Source: Pseudocolwellia sp048296855
GTDB taxonomy: Bacteria > Pseudomonadota > Gammaproteobacteria > Enterobacterales > Alteromonadaceae
Length of the DNA stretch: 64,000 bases
Reading direction: 5' to 3' (one strand)
NCBI GenBank assembly: GCA_048296855.1
Contig: CP182631.1
The notes beneath the pieces are model-generated. The model was not told where the DNA came from. It ran no database searches and saw nothing but the letters and a program-made list of their open reading frames with translations. The position numbers and the translations under genes were made by a program. Every line of letters begins with the position of its first letter. Within the stretch, counting starts at the first letter, position 1. Positions 26,304 through 35,132 of this stretch are shown here, one piece after another.

Positions 26304-28373
26304 TTATCTTGTACGTAATTTTTTATGAACACTAGATTTCTTAGCGTAATATTTAAGCAGGTTAGGAACATCAACAATTAATGCTATGCCACCATCACTC
26401 GTGATTGTAGCTCCTGCCATACCGGGAGTTCCGTGTAATAAACGGTCGAGGGGTTTAATAACAACTTCTTCTTGTCCAATTAAACTGTCAACAACAAAAC
26501 CAACTTGCTGGCTCCCTACTTGTACAATAACTACATGCCCTGTATCTCTTGGTTTTTCAACATAATCTCGAACTAACCATTGATCAAGATAAAATAATGG
26601 AATGGCTTTATCTCTAACAATAATAGTTAATTGACCATCAACTATATTAGTACTCGTTAAATCTAAATGAAATATTTCATTTACACCCGCTAATGGCAAA
26701 GCGAATGTTTGTTTGCCAATAATAACCATAAGAGTAGGCAATATGGCTAAAGTCAGTGGAACTTTAATTTCAAGTACAGTACCAATACCTAATTCAGAAT
26801 CTATATTAACAGTACCGTTTAATTGCGTAATTTTGGTTTTTACAACATCCATTCCTACACCACGACCAGAAACTTCTGAAATTTCGGTTTTGGTTGAAAA
26901 TCCCGGTGCAAAAATCAAATTAAAAGCTTCACTATCCGACATACGAGCCGCGGCATCTGCATCTAATACACCACGCTCTATAGCAATTTCTTTCAATTTT
27001 TCAGCATTCATTCCAGCACCATCATCTCGAATGGTAAGAAGAATATGATCACCTTCTTGTGAAGCTGAAAGTATTACGGTTCCTTCTCTTTCTTTACCTT
27101 TTGATTCTCGAACATCAGGATCTTCAATACCGTGATCAACTGAGTTTCGCACTAAATGCACCAATGGGTCAGCAAGAGCTTCAACTAAATTTTTATCTAA
27201 ATCAGTTTCTTCACCTTCAAGAATAAGTTTAATTTCTTTATTTAAGCTTCGAGCTAAATCACGTACAACCCGAGGAAAGCGGCCAAAAACCTTTTTAATA
27301 GGCTGCATACGCGTTTTCATTACAGCGCCTTGTAAATCAGTTGTCACAGCATCGAGATTAGAAACAGCTTTGGTTAAATCTTCATCTTCTTTGGTCATTC
27401 CTAAACTAGTTAAACGATTACGAACTAGTACTAGTTCACCCACCATATTCATGATTTGATCGAGTCGCTTAGTATCCACTCGAACGGTTGTTTCACCTTG
27501 TGAAGCAGTAGCTTGAGGTGCTTTTTTCTCAGGTGTTGATGGTTTGCTCGCGGGTGCTGCTTTTACGGCGGCTACAGGAGCAGGTTTAGGCGTTGCAGGT
27601 GGTGGTGTTACTTGTTGAGGCTGAGTATTAGTTGTTGCATTTTGTGGCCCTTTTCCTTGGCCATGAAGTTCATCTAATAAATTTTCAAATTCGTCATCAT
27701 TGATTTCGTTAGGATTACTTTTAGCTTCGGCCTTATTAACTTCTGGAGAAAAAGCACCTTGCCCATGTAAATCATCAAGTAAGCTTTCGAACTCATCATC
27801 TGTAATTTCATTACTATTATTATTTGATACATTAGTAGGCGTAGCCGGAGGTGTTACAGAACCGCCGCCATGTAATTCATCTAATAATTTTTCAAATTCG
27901 TCTTCAGACATTTCATCTGATGAACTTGAAGATACAGGAGCTGCAGGCTCCTCGACTACCGTTGCAACAGGAACGTCTTCAGATTCTGGTACACTTAAAC
28001 GATGTAATTCAGCTATTAATTCAGGGGCAGCGGGTACGAGAGGCTCTCCTCCTTGAACTAAAGCAAACATTTCATTGATTGAATCTGTTGCCTGCAGAAT
28101 AACATCCATTAAATCAGAGGTAACCGTTCTTTTATTAGTTCTTAAGAGGTCAAATATATTTTCAGCGCCATGACAAACATCCACAAGCTCTGTTAACGAT
28201 AAAAAGCCTGCTCCGCCTTTTACAGTATGAAATCCGCGAAATATTGCATTTAATAAATCAGCATTATCGGGGTCATTTTCAAGCTCTACTAATTGTTCAG
28301 ATAAAGCTTCGAGAATTTCACCTGCTTCAATTAAAAAATCTTGTAAAATCTCTTCATCTTGCTCAAACGACAT
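26304..28373 (-). CDS. cheA: Chemotaxis histidine kinase CheA
   Basis: 689 aa. The P1 Hpt domain has phospho-His49 in FHTVKGGAGF. A long linker (about 130-295) follows, with three copies of an acidic DDEFExLLDELHG motif and then a Pro/Ala-rich stretch. Next come the P3 dimerization helices, the P4 ATPase domain (LVRNSVDHGIEDP, DDGAGM, GRGVGMDVV) and the P5 CheW-like domain (GQEEVVIKPLDRLL). It phosphorylates CheY and CheB. No obvious folded P2 domain is visible; the repeats may replace it. Confidence 0.96.
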   Translation of the reverse strand: MSFEQDEEILQDFLIEAGEILEALSEQLVELENDPDNADLLNAIFRGFHTVKGGAGFLSLTELVDVCHGAENIFDLLRTNKRTVTSDLMDVILQATDSINEMFALVQGGEPLVPAAPELIAELHRLSVPESEDVPVATVVEEPAAPVSSSSSDEMSEDEFEKLLDELHGGGSVTPPATPTNVSNNNSNEITDDEFESLLDDLHGQGAFSPEVNKAEAKSNPNEINDDEFENLLDELHGQGKGPQNATTNTQPQQVTPPPATPKPAPVAAVKAAPASKPSTPEKKAPQATASQGETTVRVDTKRLDQIMNMVGELVLVRNRLTSLGMTKEDEDLTKAVSNLDAVTTDLQGAVMKTRMQPIKKVFGRFPRVVRDLARSLNKEIKLILEGEETDLDKNLVEALADPLVHLVRNSVDHGIEDPDVRESKGKEREGTVILSASQEGDHILLTIRDDGAGMNAEKLKEIAIERGVLDADAAARMSDSEAFNLIFAPGFSTKTEISEVSGRGVGMDVVKTKITQLNGTVNIDSELGIGTVLEIKVPLTLAILPTLMVIIGKQTFALPLAGVNEIFHLDLTSTNIVDGQLTIIVRDKAIPLFYLDQWLVRDYVEKPRDTGHVVIVQVGSQQVGFVVDSLIGQEEVVIKPLDRLLHGTPGMAGATITSDGGIALIVDVPNLLKYYAKKSSVHKKLRTR
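27660..27911 (-). repeat. Three tandem copies of an acidic helix motif inside cheA
   Basis: CheA residues 155-169, 190-204 and 224-238 read MSEDEFEKLLDELHG, ITDDEFESLLDDLHG and INDDEFENLLDELHG, with a 34-35-residue period and poorly conserved spacers. Bases are similar but not identical, so the copies are diverged and probably kept by selection. Confidence 0.95.
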
Positions 28374-28384
28374 TTAGCAACTCC

Positions 28385-29128
28385 TTAAAACCCTAAACTT
28401 GATAAAAGATCGTCAACATCGTCTTGATCTGAAACAACGTCATCACGCTCTTTACTATTTACAATCGGACCTTCAACCAAATTTTCACCCACTGAAGGTT
28501 TAGCTTTATTTTGAATTGAGTCTGAAGACATGCCAAATGCGGTTAGCATTCCAATCAAACCATCTTCAACTTCCCTTACTAAATCAATAACTTTACGAAT
28601 AACTTGGCCTGTTAAGTCTTGAAAGTCTTGCGCCATCAAGACATCAGTCATTAATATACGAATTTTATCTGTTTCACTTCCTGTTGATTTTAATAACAAA
28701 TCAATATCTAAACATAACTGTTTAAACTCAGGTAATTCTAATTTATTTTGTATAAGTTTTGTCCATAAAGGATTAACCACTTCGACTCTATTTTGTAATG
28801 ACTCAAGCACAGGAAAAATAGATTCAACTGCATCCATTGTTTTGTTTGCAGCTTCTTCCGTTCGTTCTATAACATAGTTAAGTCGTTCTTTAGCATCAGG
28901 TATATCAGCTTTTGCTAAATCAGTGAGTCGAGAGTCAACTTGAAAATTATTCAAAGAATCATGTAACTGACGGGTTAATTTACCTATTTCAGCAAACAGC
29001 TCTGTATTGATTGGACTTTGAATATCTGCAACCAATTCATCAGCCTTGTCTTGCTGATCTGTTTCTAAATATTCAACCAACAATTTAGCTTGTTCTAATG
29101 AAACATGTACTTTAGGCAAACTACTCAT
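28385..29128 (-). CDS. cheZ: CheY-P phosphatase CheZ
   Basis: 247 aa, mostly helical (four-helix-bundle dimer). The catalytic helix carries MAQDFQDLTGQVIRKV, with the Asp and Gln that dephosphorylate CheY-P. The C-terminus VDDLLSSLGF is the flexible CheY-binding peptide known from enteric CheZ. It lies 45 bases after cheY and 11 before cheA. Confidence 0.95.
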   Translation of the reverse strand: MSSLPKVHVSLEQAKLLVEYLETDQQDKADELVADIQSPINTELFAEIGKLTRQLHDSLNNFQVDSRLTDLAKADIPDAKERLNYVIERTEEAANKTMDAVESIFPVLESLQNRVEVVNPLWTKLIQNKLELPEFKQLCLDIDLLLKSTGSETDKIRILMTDVLMAQDFQDLTGQVIRKVIDLVREVEDGLIGMLTAFGMSSDSIQNKAKPSVGENLVEGPIVNSKERDDVVSDQDDVDDLLSSLGF

Positions 29129-29173
29129 GCAAAATATCCTTTATTTATTTAGGTATTAAAGAAAGATTTTCAA

Positions 29174-29557
29174 TTAACCTAAGCGTTCGAATATTTTATC
29201 GAGTTTAGTTTTTAACGTTGCAGCAGTGAAAGGTTTTACAATATAGCCATTTACACCCGCTTGAGCGGCCATAACTATTTGCTCTTTTTTCGCTTCAGCT
29301 GTCACCATTAAAACAGGAATATGGGATAAACTAGCGTCTGCTCGAATAGCTTTTAATAAATCTATTCCTTGCATACCAGGCATATTCCAATCGGTTACAA
29401 CAAAATCAAACTCTCCTGACTGAAGCATAGGTAAAGCGGTGCTACCATCATCAGCTTCTTGAATGTTAGTAAAACCTAAATCGCGTAACAAGTTTTTCAC
29501 TATTCGTCTCATCGTTGAAAAATCATCAACTACAAGAACTTTCATATTTTTATCCAA
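29174..29557 (-). CDS. cheY: Chemotaxis response regulator CheY
   Basis: 127 aa. I take the TTG at 29555-29557 as start because GGAGG lies five bases upstream and the product MDKNMKVLVVDD matches CheY proteins of related genera. An ATG at 29578 has no ribosome-binding site of its own and would translate through this one. Acid pocket D11-D12, phospho-Asp56 (FVVTDWNMP), Thr86 and Lys108 (VKPF) are all present. CheY-P binds FliM and sets rotation direction. Confidence 0.94.
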   Translation of the reverse strand: MDKNMKVLVVDDFSTMRRIVKNLLRDLGFTNIQEADDGSTALPMLQSGEFDFVVTDWNMPGMQGIDLLKAIRADASLSHIPVLMVTAEAKKEQIVMAAQAGVNGYIVKPFTAATLKTKLDKIFERLG

Positions 29558-29608
29558 GGCACCCTCCGGTGAGAACATTCAAAAATTTTAAATTACTTAT
29601 TATTCTAC

Positions 29609-30328
29609 TTAACTTTGCCAAGAATGCATACGAGCTTTTAAACGATGCATAGCTTGACTGTGAATTTGACTTACTCTTGACTCGCTTACATCAAGAACTT
29701 GTCCTATCTCGCGTAAATTAAGTTCTTCATCATAATACAATGAAAGTACTAAACTTTCTCGTTCAGGTAAAGTAGAAATACATTCACTTAACGCTCTTTT
29801 AAAAACAATCTCTTCAATTTGATTATAGGGCTCGTCACTTATTGATTTATTTTCTAAATTCAAAGCGTCTTCACTAACACCTAAATCATCTATTCCGATT
29901 ATTTTCCCAGAACTTACATCATTAAGAATATGATGGTATTCATTTAAAGAAATATCAAGTTTATCTGCTACTTCCTTGTCAGTTACATCTCTTCCTAACT
30001 CTGACTCTAACTCTTTTATCGCATCACTCACCATACGACTATTCTTATGAACAGAGCGAGGAGTCCAGTCTCCACGTCGAATTTCATCCAACATGGAACC
30101 TCTAATTCTTATCCCTGCAAATGTTTCAAAGCTTGCGCCTTTTGTATGGTCAAAGTTATTTGATGCTTCGAGTAGACCGATCATTCCTGATTGAATAAGA
30201 TCATCTACAAGTACACTTGCAGGTAATCTTGCAAGTAAATGGTAGGCTATACGTTTAACTAAAACAGTATATTGTTCTATTAAAACAGATTTATCTGTTT
30301 GAGTACTGTAGGCATCTGCTTTTCCCAA
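29609..30328 (-). CDS. fliA: Flagellar sigma factor FliA (sigma-28)
   Basis: 239 aa with region 2 (YHLLARLPASVLVDDLIQSG, GASFETFAGIRIRGSMLDEI, RRGDWTPRSV), region 3, and region 4 ending LREIGQVLDVSESRVSQIHS. It directs RNA polymerase to late flagellar and chemotaxis genes. The start is TTG at 30326-30328 (MGKADAY), matching the N-terminus of relatives; no ATG is better placed and the ribosome-binding site is weak, which may keep expression low. It lies 26 bases after flhG. FlgM is not in the window. Confidence 0.95.
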   Translation of the reverse strand: MGKADAYSTQTDKSVLIEQYTVLVKRIAYHLLARLPASVLVDDLIQSGMIGLLEASNNFDHTKGASFETFAGIRIRGSMLDEIRRGDWTPRSVHKNSRMVSDAIKELESELGRDVTDKEVADKLDISLNEYHHILNDVSSGKIIGIDDLGVSEDALNLENKSISDEPYNQIEEIVFKRALSECISTLPERESLVLSLYYDEELNLREIGQVLDVSESRVSQIHSQAMHRLKARMHSWQS

Positions 30329-30354
30329 ACTATATACTCGCGATAATTAGCATA

Positions 30355-31197
30355 TTAATGTTCTAATAATTGTTCAATAAAGAACTCTAAATGGCCTGAA
30401 GGTTGGTGAGGAATTGGCCATTTCATGATATTTTTTGCTAAGTTTTTAAAACCTATTGAAGCGGGTGAATTAGGAAATGCTTCAATAATTGCTTTTTGCT
30501 TACGACCTGATTTACGTATGTTTTCATCAAATGGCACAACGCCAACAAGTTCTAAGCCTACATCTAAAAATCTATCACTTACTTTGGCTAGTTTTTCAAA
30601 TAATTGCTGCCCTTCGTTAGGGCTTCGTACCATGTTAGCAACAACCTTAAATTTAAATACATCATGATCACGACTTAATAATTTCATTAACGCGTAACAA
30701 TCGGTAATTGACGTTGGCTCATCACATACTACTAACATAATATCTTGTGAGGCTCGACAGAAGCTCAATACCATGTCGGAGATCCCTGCTGCGGTATCAA
30801 CAATAAGAATATCGAACTCTGTTTGCATATCACTAAAGGCTCGAATTAATCCTGCATGCTCACTAGGTGTTAAATCAACCATAGATTGAGTACCTGAAGT
30901 GGCTGGAATAATTTTAATTCCTGCAGGGCCTTCGATGATAATATCGTCTAATTCACATTCACCAGACAACACATGAGAAAGGTTACGTTGAACACGTAGA
31001 CCTAACATAACATCAACATTGGCAAGCCCTAAATCTGCATCTAGAACAAGTACTTTTTTACCCAGTTGAGCTAATGCTATAGATGTGTTTAAAGACACGT
31101 TAGTTTTACCTACGCCACCTTTACCACCTGATACTGCAATAACTTTAATTTGTTGTAAATCTTGCATCTTACGTAAACCACTCGCTTGGTCTATCAT
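30355..31197 (-). CDS. flhG: Flagellar number regulator FlhG (FleN, MinD-like ATPase)
   Basis: 280 aa. The N-terminal DQASGLRKM motif (residues 3-11) is the FlhG activation helix that stimulates the FlhF GTPase. Deviant Walker A SGGKGGVGKTN (about 23-33), DADLGLANVDV and DTAAGISDMV follow, and the C-terminal amphipathic helix FFIEQLLEH is a membrane-targeting sequence. In polar flagellates FlhG limits flagellum number and represses FlrA. It lies 173 bases after flhF, an unusually wide gap that contains a hairpin. Confidence 0.95.
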   Translation of the reverse strand: MIDQASGLRKMQDLQQIKVIAVSGGKGGVGKTNVSLNTSIALAQLGKKVLVLDADLGLANVDVMLGLRVQRNLSHVLSGECELDDIIIEGPAGIKIIPATSGTQSMVDLTPSEHAGLIRAFSDMQTEFDILIVDTAAGISDMVLSFCRASQDIMLVVCDEPTSITDCYALMKLLSRDHDVFKFKVVANMVRSPNEGQQLFEKLAKVSDRFLDVGLELVGVVPFDENIRKSGRKQKAIIEAFPNSPASIGFKNLAKNIMKWPIPHQPSGHLEFFIEQLLEH

Positions 31198-31236
31198 TTA
31201 AATCTTCTCGTCACTGACACATACACTATTTTCGAA

Positions 31237-31277
31237 AAGATGTTGCTAAGTAAATACATTATAGCTTAGTACATCTT
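31237..31277 (-). repeat. Hairpin in flhF-flhG intergenic region
   Basis: AAGATGT-TG-CTAAG (31237-31250) pairs with CTTAG-T-ACATCTT (31265-31277): 7+5 bp with a small asymmetric internal bulge and a 14-base loop. It lies 40 bases before the flhG start and has no T-run. It could be an RNA processing or attenuation element. A separate AT-only palindrome AACTAATT-T-AATTAGTT lies nearby (about 31321-31338). Confidence 0.55.
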
Positions 31278-31370
31278 AACTCGTGAAGTTATAAGCGGTT
31301 TTTATCAATGTTATTCAATTTAACTAATTTAATTAGTTTAAGCTAGCTTGTTTTGCTAAACATATTCAAT

Positions 31371-32891
31371 TTATGCTGCACTTGCTTCTTTTTTAGGCAT
31401 TGGTCGCCATGTACTAGTGTGTTGGTGGTTTATTCGACTACTCATTTTGTCTGCTAAGGCAACTAATTTTTCAGCATTTGCTACCTTAATATCTTCAGGA
31501 ACTCGTTGTCCATCGGTAAGGTAACCGATAGGTAATCCGTTTTGAATAGCGGTAGAAATAATTTCACCAATACTAATACTCTCATCCAGTTTAGTATAGA
31601 TACAGCCAGCTAATGGAATTTTTTTAAATCTTTCTACATTTTCTTGCATAACACGCTGCTGAGTATTGGCTGATAACACAAGATAATTACGAATTCTCAC
31701 ACGTGCATTGGCAATTAAATCTGTTAAATGCTGTGCTAAGCGCATGTCTCTCTGTCCCATACCCGCAGTATCAATTAATATAAGTTTCTTTTGTCCAAAC
31801 TGCTGTAGTAATGAGTCTAATGCTTGTGCATCGTTAGCCAACTTAACTTGGCAACCAATAATACGTCCGTAAGTGGTTAATTGTTCAAAACCACCGATCC
31901 TAAAACTATCAGTAGAAATTAATACTACTTCATCAGCACCATGAATTTGTGCAAACCTTGCAGCTAATTTAGCAATAGTGGTAGTTTTACCTACACCTGT
32001 TGGACCCACTAAAGAAATAACACCGCCATGATGAATAATATCGTTATTGGTTGTATTTAGTTGCTGTGCTATAAATTTTTTCGCCTGCTCCCAAGCATCT
32101 TGTTCATTTTGTTGAGGAGGAATAAAACCAGCTATTTGATCTGCCATATGGTCTGTTAATCCCAAAGCAACTAGCTTGTTTATGAGCAATGCTTTTTGAG
32201 GGTTCTTTTGTGCCATATCTTGCCACATTAAACCCGACAACTGATGTTCTAAAAGGTGTCTAATGGTATGCATTTCTTTTTTCATTGTTTCAAATTCATT
32301 TGAATTATCATGAGAAAAAGAAGTTACCGAAGGATCATTAAAAACGTCTGTATCATTTGTTTCATCATTAACGATAGCAGCGTCCTTTTGTAATGACGGC
32401 ATTGAGGAAGTATTTGATTGTTCTATATTTTGTTCTGCGTTTCTTTGCTGAGTCGAGTGTTGTAAACGGTCAGTGAAATTTTTAAATTGTAATTCAATAT
32501 CATTGCTTGAAGATGTTTTTTCTCTTGAGCTATTATCGTGAGACTCCGCTTGAGCTTCTTGTTGAACTTTACGATTCAACAAGGCTGATAAACTATCAAC
32601 AGGTGCTGCTCCAATGTCTACACTTTCTTCTACATGTTGAGTTTTGGTTGCAGAACGTCCACTTAAACTCACAACATCATTACTTAAATCTTGAGGATTA
32701 TTATTTGTTACTGATGCTTCTGGAGCAATACTCTCTTTGGCTTGTGATGGGTAATAGTCAATAGCCGCCATAATTTCGACGCCCTCCACAACCTTTTTAT
32801 TCGACATAATAACGGCATCCGCACCTAGCTCTTCTTTAATTTGCGCTAATGCAGTCTTCATATCTGCGGCAACAAAACGTCTAATTTTCAC
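31371..32891 (-). CDS. flhF: Flagellar polar-placement GTPase FlhF
   Basis: 506 aa. The N-terminal B domain starts MKIRRFVAADMKTALAQIKE. A long low-complexity linker (about 75-215) is followed by the SRP-type NG GTPase: LVGPTGVGKTTTIAKLAARF (G1), LISTDSFRIGGFEQL, LIDTAGMGQRD (G3) and YTKLDESISIGEI (G4 region). It recruits the first flagellar basal-body parts to the pole. The start is ATG 40 bases after the flhA stop. Length is near the family norm. Confidence 0.96.
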   Translation of the reverse strand: MKIRRFVAADMKTALAQIKEELGADAVIMSNKKVVEGVEIMAAIDYYPSQAKESIAPEASVTNNNPQDLSNDVVSLSGRSATKTQHVEESVDIGAAPVDSLSALLNRKVQQEAQAESHDNSSREKTSSSNDIELQFKNFTDRLQHSTQQRNAEQNIEQSNTSSMPSLQKDAAIVNDETNDTDVFNDPSVTSFSHDNSNEFETMKKEMHTIRHLLEHQLSGLMWQDMAQKNPQKALLINKLVALGLTDHMADQIAGFIPPQQNEQDAWEQAKKFIAQQLNTTNNDIIHHGGVISLVGPTGVGKTTTIAKLAARFAQIHGADEVVLISTDSFRIGGFEQLTTYGRIIGCQVKLANDAQALDSLLQQFGQKKLILIDTAGMGQRDMRLAQHLTDLIANARVRIRNYLVLSANTQQRVMQENVERFKKIPLAGCIYTKLDESISIGEIISTAIQNGLPIGYLTDGQRVPEDIKVANAEKLVALADKMSSRINHQHTSTWRPMPKKEASAA

Positions 32892-32931
32892 TATGGACCC
32901 CTTATTTATCTATTATCGCGAGCGAATAATG

Positions 32932-35037
32932 CTATGTATTACCTATCGCGCTTATAATCTTGATTTGTTTATCGTCTGGTATTTCTTGATAAGAAATAAC
33001 TCTTAACCCTGGAATTGTATATTTAACAAACTTAGCTAATACCGTTCGTAATATACCTGAGGTTAATAGAACTGGCGTGTCTCCTGCCATTTCTTGTTGT
33101 TGAGCGCCTTCCATTAATGAAGTTTGTAATCGCTCAGCCAAACCAGGTTCAATTCCAGCGCCGTCATCTCCAGCCATTTGCATAGACTGGTGCAACATCT
33201 GTTCCAACTCTGGTGACAATGTTATGACAGGTACTTCATTAGCTGGCCCTACAAGCTCTTGTACTATAAATTTACGGAGTGTGATCCTAACAGCCGCAGT
33301 AAGAACTTCAGGATCTTGGCTTCTAGGTCCATATTCAACAAGTGTTTGCACAATACTACGCATGTCTCTTACCGGCACACCTTCGTTCATTAAGTTTTGT
33401 AAAACTTTAACCAAACAACCAAGGGTTAGTGTGTCAGGAATAAAGCCTTCAACTAATTTAGGATAAGACTTAGCAAGTATGTCTAATAGGTTTTGAACCT
33501 CTTCATGTCCTAATAATTGAGCCGCGTTATTGGTCAAAATTTGACTTAAATGGGTCGCTAAAACTGTTGCGCAATCAACAACGGTATAACCTAAAGATTG
33601 TGCGTATTCTCTTTGTGATTGATTAATCCAAACAGCATCTAAACCAAAGGCTGGATCTTTAGTCGGCGTGCCTTCTAAATTACCAAATACTTGTCCGGGA
33701 TTAATGGCAAGTTCGTGATCATGTCTTATTTCTGCCTCACCAACGGTTACACCCATTAATGAAATTTGATAAGTGTTAGGGTCTAAATCTAAATTATCGC
33801 GTATATGAACAGCAGGAACTAAAAAGCCAAACTCTTGAGATAACTTTTTACGCACCCCTTTAATTCTATTTAATAATTCGCCGCCTTGTGCTTTATCTAC
33901 CAATGGAATTAAGCGATACCCTATTTCTAAGCCAATAATATCTACGTGATTTACGTCATCCCAACCTAAATCTTTTACTTCTGATTCTATTTGCTGACTT
34001 TCAATTTCGGCTGCTTTTTCTTTTTCAACAATATCAGCTGCATTTTTCTTTTTCAGCTTAGCCCCAAAAAACGCTCCCGCAAGAATAATTACAGCAAAAG
34101 TTAAAAAAGCTACATGAGGCATTCCAGGAATGACGCCCATAATAAACATAACGCCACCAGCAATATAAAGCGATTTCTCTTGGCCTAGTTGAGAGCTAAC
34201 TTGCTCTCCCATGTCTTGAGAGGTGTTTTGTCTAGTAACGACAATTGCGGTACCTACCGATAATAATAACCCTGGAATTTGTGCAACTAAGCCATCACCA
34301 ATAGTTAATAGAGTATAAATTTCAACAGCACTATCAAAAGATAAGTCGTGCTGAACCATGCCGATAACTAAGCCACCAATAATATTAATTAATAAAATGA
34401 GAATACCGGCTATTGCATCCCCTTTTACAAACTTACTGGCACCATCCATTGAACCATAAAAATCAGCTTCACTTGTTACTTCAACACGTCGCTCTCTTGC
34501 TTGTTCAGCTGTTATAAAACCGGCATTTAAATCAGCATCAATTGCCATTTGTTTACCAGGCATCGCGTCTAAGGTAAATCGAGCGGTAACCTCTGAAATA
34601 CGTCCAGCACCTTTAGTAACAACCATAAAATTGATAATAATTAGGATTAAAAACACCACTAAACCAACAGCATAATTACCGCCAATAACAACAGAACCAA
34701 ACGCTTCTATAACTTTACCTGCAGCATCGGGGCCTTCATGGCCTTCAAGTAGAACAATACGCGTACTCGCAACATTCAAAGCCAACCTTAAAATAGTTGC
34801 AATAAGTAGTACCGCGGGGAAAGAGCCAAACTCTAATGGTTTTAAGGTATAAACCGTAATTAACAGCACAATAAGGGATAGCGCGATATTAAAAGAAAAA
34901 AGCACATCTAATAAAATAGCTGGCATAGGTAAAATAACCATACCTAGCGCTGCCATCACTAAAAACGGCGTACCAATACCTTTTAATTGGCTAAATCGAA
35001 GTTGCTTTGCTTGAGTTATTGCTGATGAAAATTGCAT
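32932..35037 (-). CDS. flhA: Flagellar export gate protein FlhA
   Basis: 701 aa with eight predicted transmembrane helices in the first half, including the FHIPEP signature region (about 140-165, TKGAGRISEVTARFTLDAMP) with conserved ion-channel residues, and a cytoplasmic domain (about 360-701) that docks substrates (MRSIVQTLVEYGPRSQDPEVL). It is the proton-driven core of the flagellar type III apparatus. A sigma-54 promoter lies 40-54 bases upstream, so it starts its own transcript. Confidence 0.97.
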   Translation of the reverse strand: MQFSSAITQAKQLRFSQLKGIGTPFLVMAALGMVILPMPAILLDVLFSFNIALSLIVLLITVYTLKPLEFGSFPAVLLIATILRLALNVASTRIVLLEGHEGPDAAGKVIEAFGSVVIGGNYAVGLVVFLILIIINFMVVTKGAGRISEVTARFTLDAMPGKQMAIDADLNAGFITAEQARERRVEVTSEADFYGSMDGASKFVKGDAIAGILILLINIIGGLVIGMVQHDLSFDSAVEIYTLLTIGDGLVAQIPGLLLSVGTAIVVTRQNTSQDMGEQVSSQLGQEKSLYIAGGVMFIMGVIPGMPHVAFLTFAVIILAGAFFGAKLKKKNAADIVEKEKAAEIESQQIESEVKDLGWDDVNHVDIIGLEIGYRLIPLVDKAQGGELLNRIKGVRKKLSQEFGFLVPAVHIRDNLDLDPNTYQISLMGVTVGEAEIRHDHELAINPGQVFGNLEGTPTKDPAFGLDAVWINQSQREYAQSLGYTVVDCATVLATHLSQILTNNAAQLLGHEEVQNLLDILAKSYPKLVEGFIPDTLTLGCLVKVLQNLMNEGVPVRDMRSIVQTLVEYGPRSQDPEVLTAAVRITLRKFIVQELVGPANEVPVITLSPELEQMLHQSMQMAGDDGAGIEPGLAERLQTSLMEGAQQQEMAGDTPVLLTSGILRTVLAKFVKYTIPGLRVISYQEIPDDKQIKIISAIGNT

Positions 35038-35056
35038 CTAAAGGCTGCTAATTAAT

Positions 35057-35074
35057 TGACACATACTAGTGTCA
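35057..35074. promoter_or_regulatory. Operator-like palindrome over the predicted flhA start site
   Basis: TGACAC-ATACTA-GTGTCA: perfect 6-bp arms and a 6-base centre. It spans the start site predicted from the sigma-54 element just upstream (about 35066). No protein is known to me for this site. Confidence 0.4.
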
Positions 35075-35076
35075 GA

Positions 35077-35091
35077 GCAATATCCAGACCA
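35077..35091 (-). promoter_or_regulatory. Sigma-54 promoter of flhA
   Basis: Minus strand TGGTCTGGATATTGC: GG, exactly 10 bases, GC. It fits TGGCAC-N5-TTGC with two mismatches, 40 bases before the flhA ATG. The flhA operon is sigma-54/FlrA-dependent in related polar flagellates. Confidence 0.7.
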
Positions 35092-35132
35092 AATTTAGGG
35101 TTAAATTGTTATTTAAGAAAAAATAGCAAAAA

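Noticed and set aside
22574..30328. Assigning parC as topoisomerase IV subunit or chromosomal ParA
   Set aside because: The protein is a small MinD/ParA ATPase in a chemotaxis operon next to a CheW-domain partner, with no parB.
31321..31338. AT-only palindrome AACTAATT-T-AATTAGTT as an operator
   Set aside because: Such AT palindromes are expected by chance in a genome this AT-rich.
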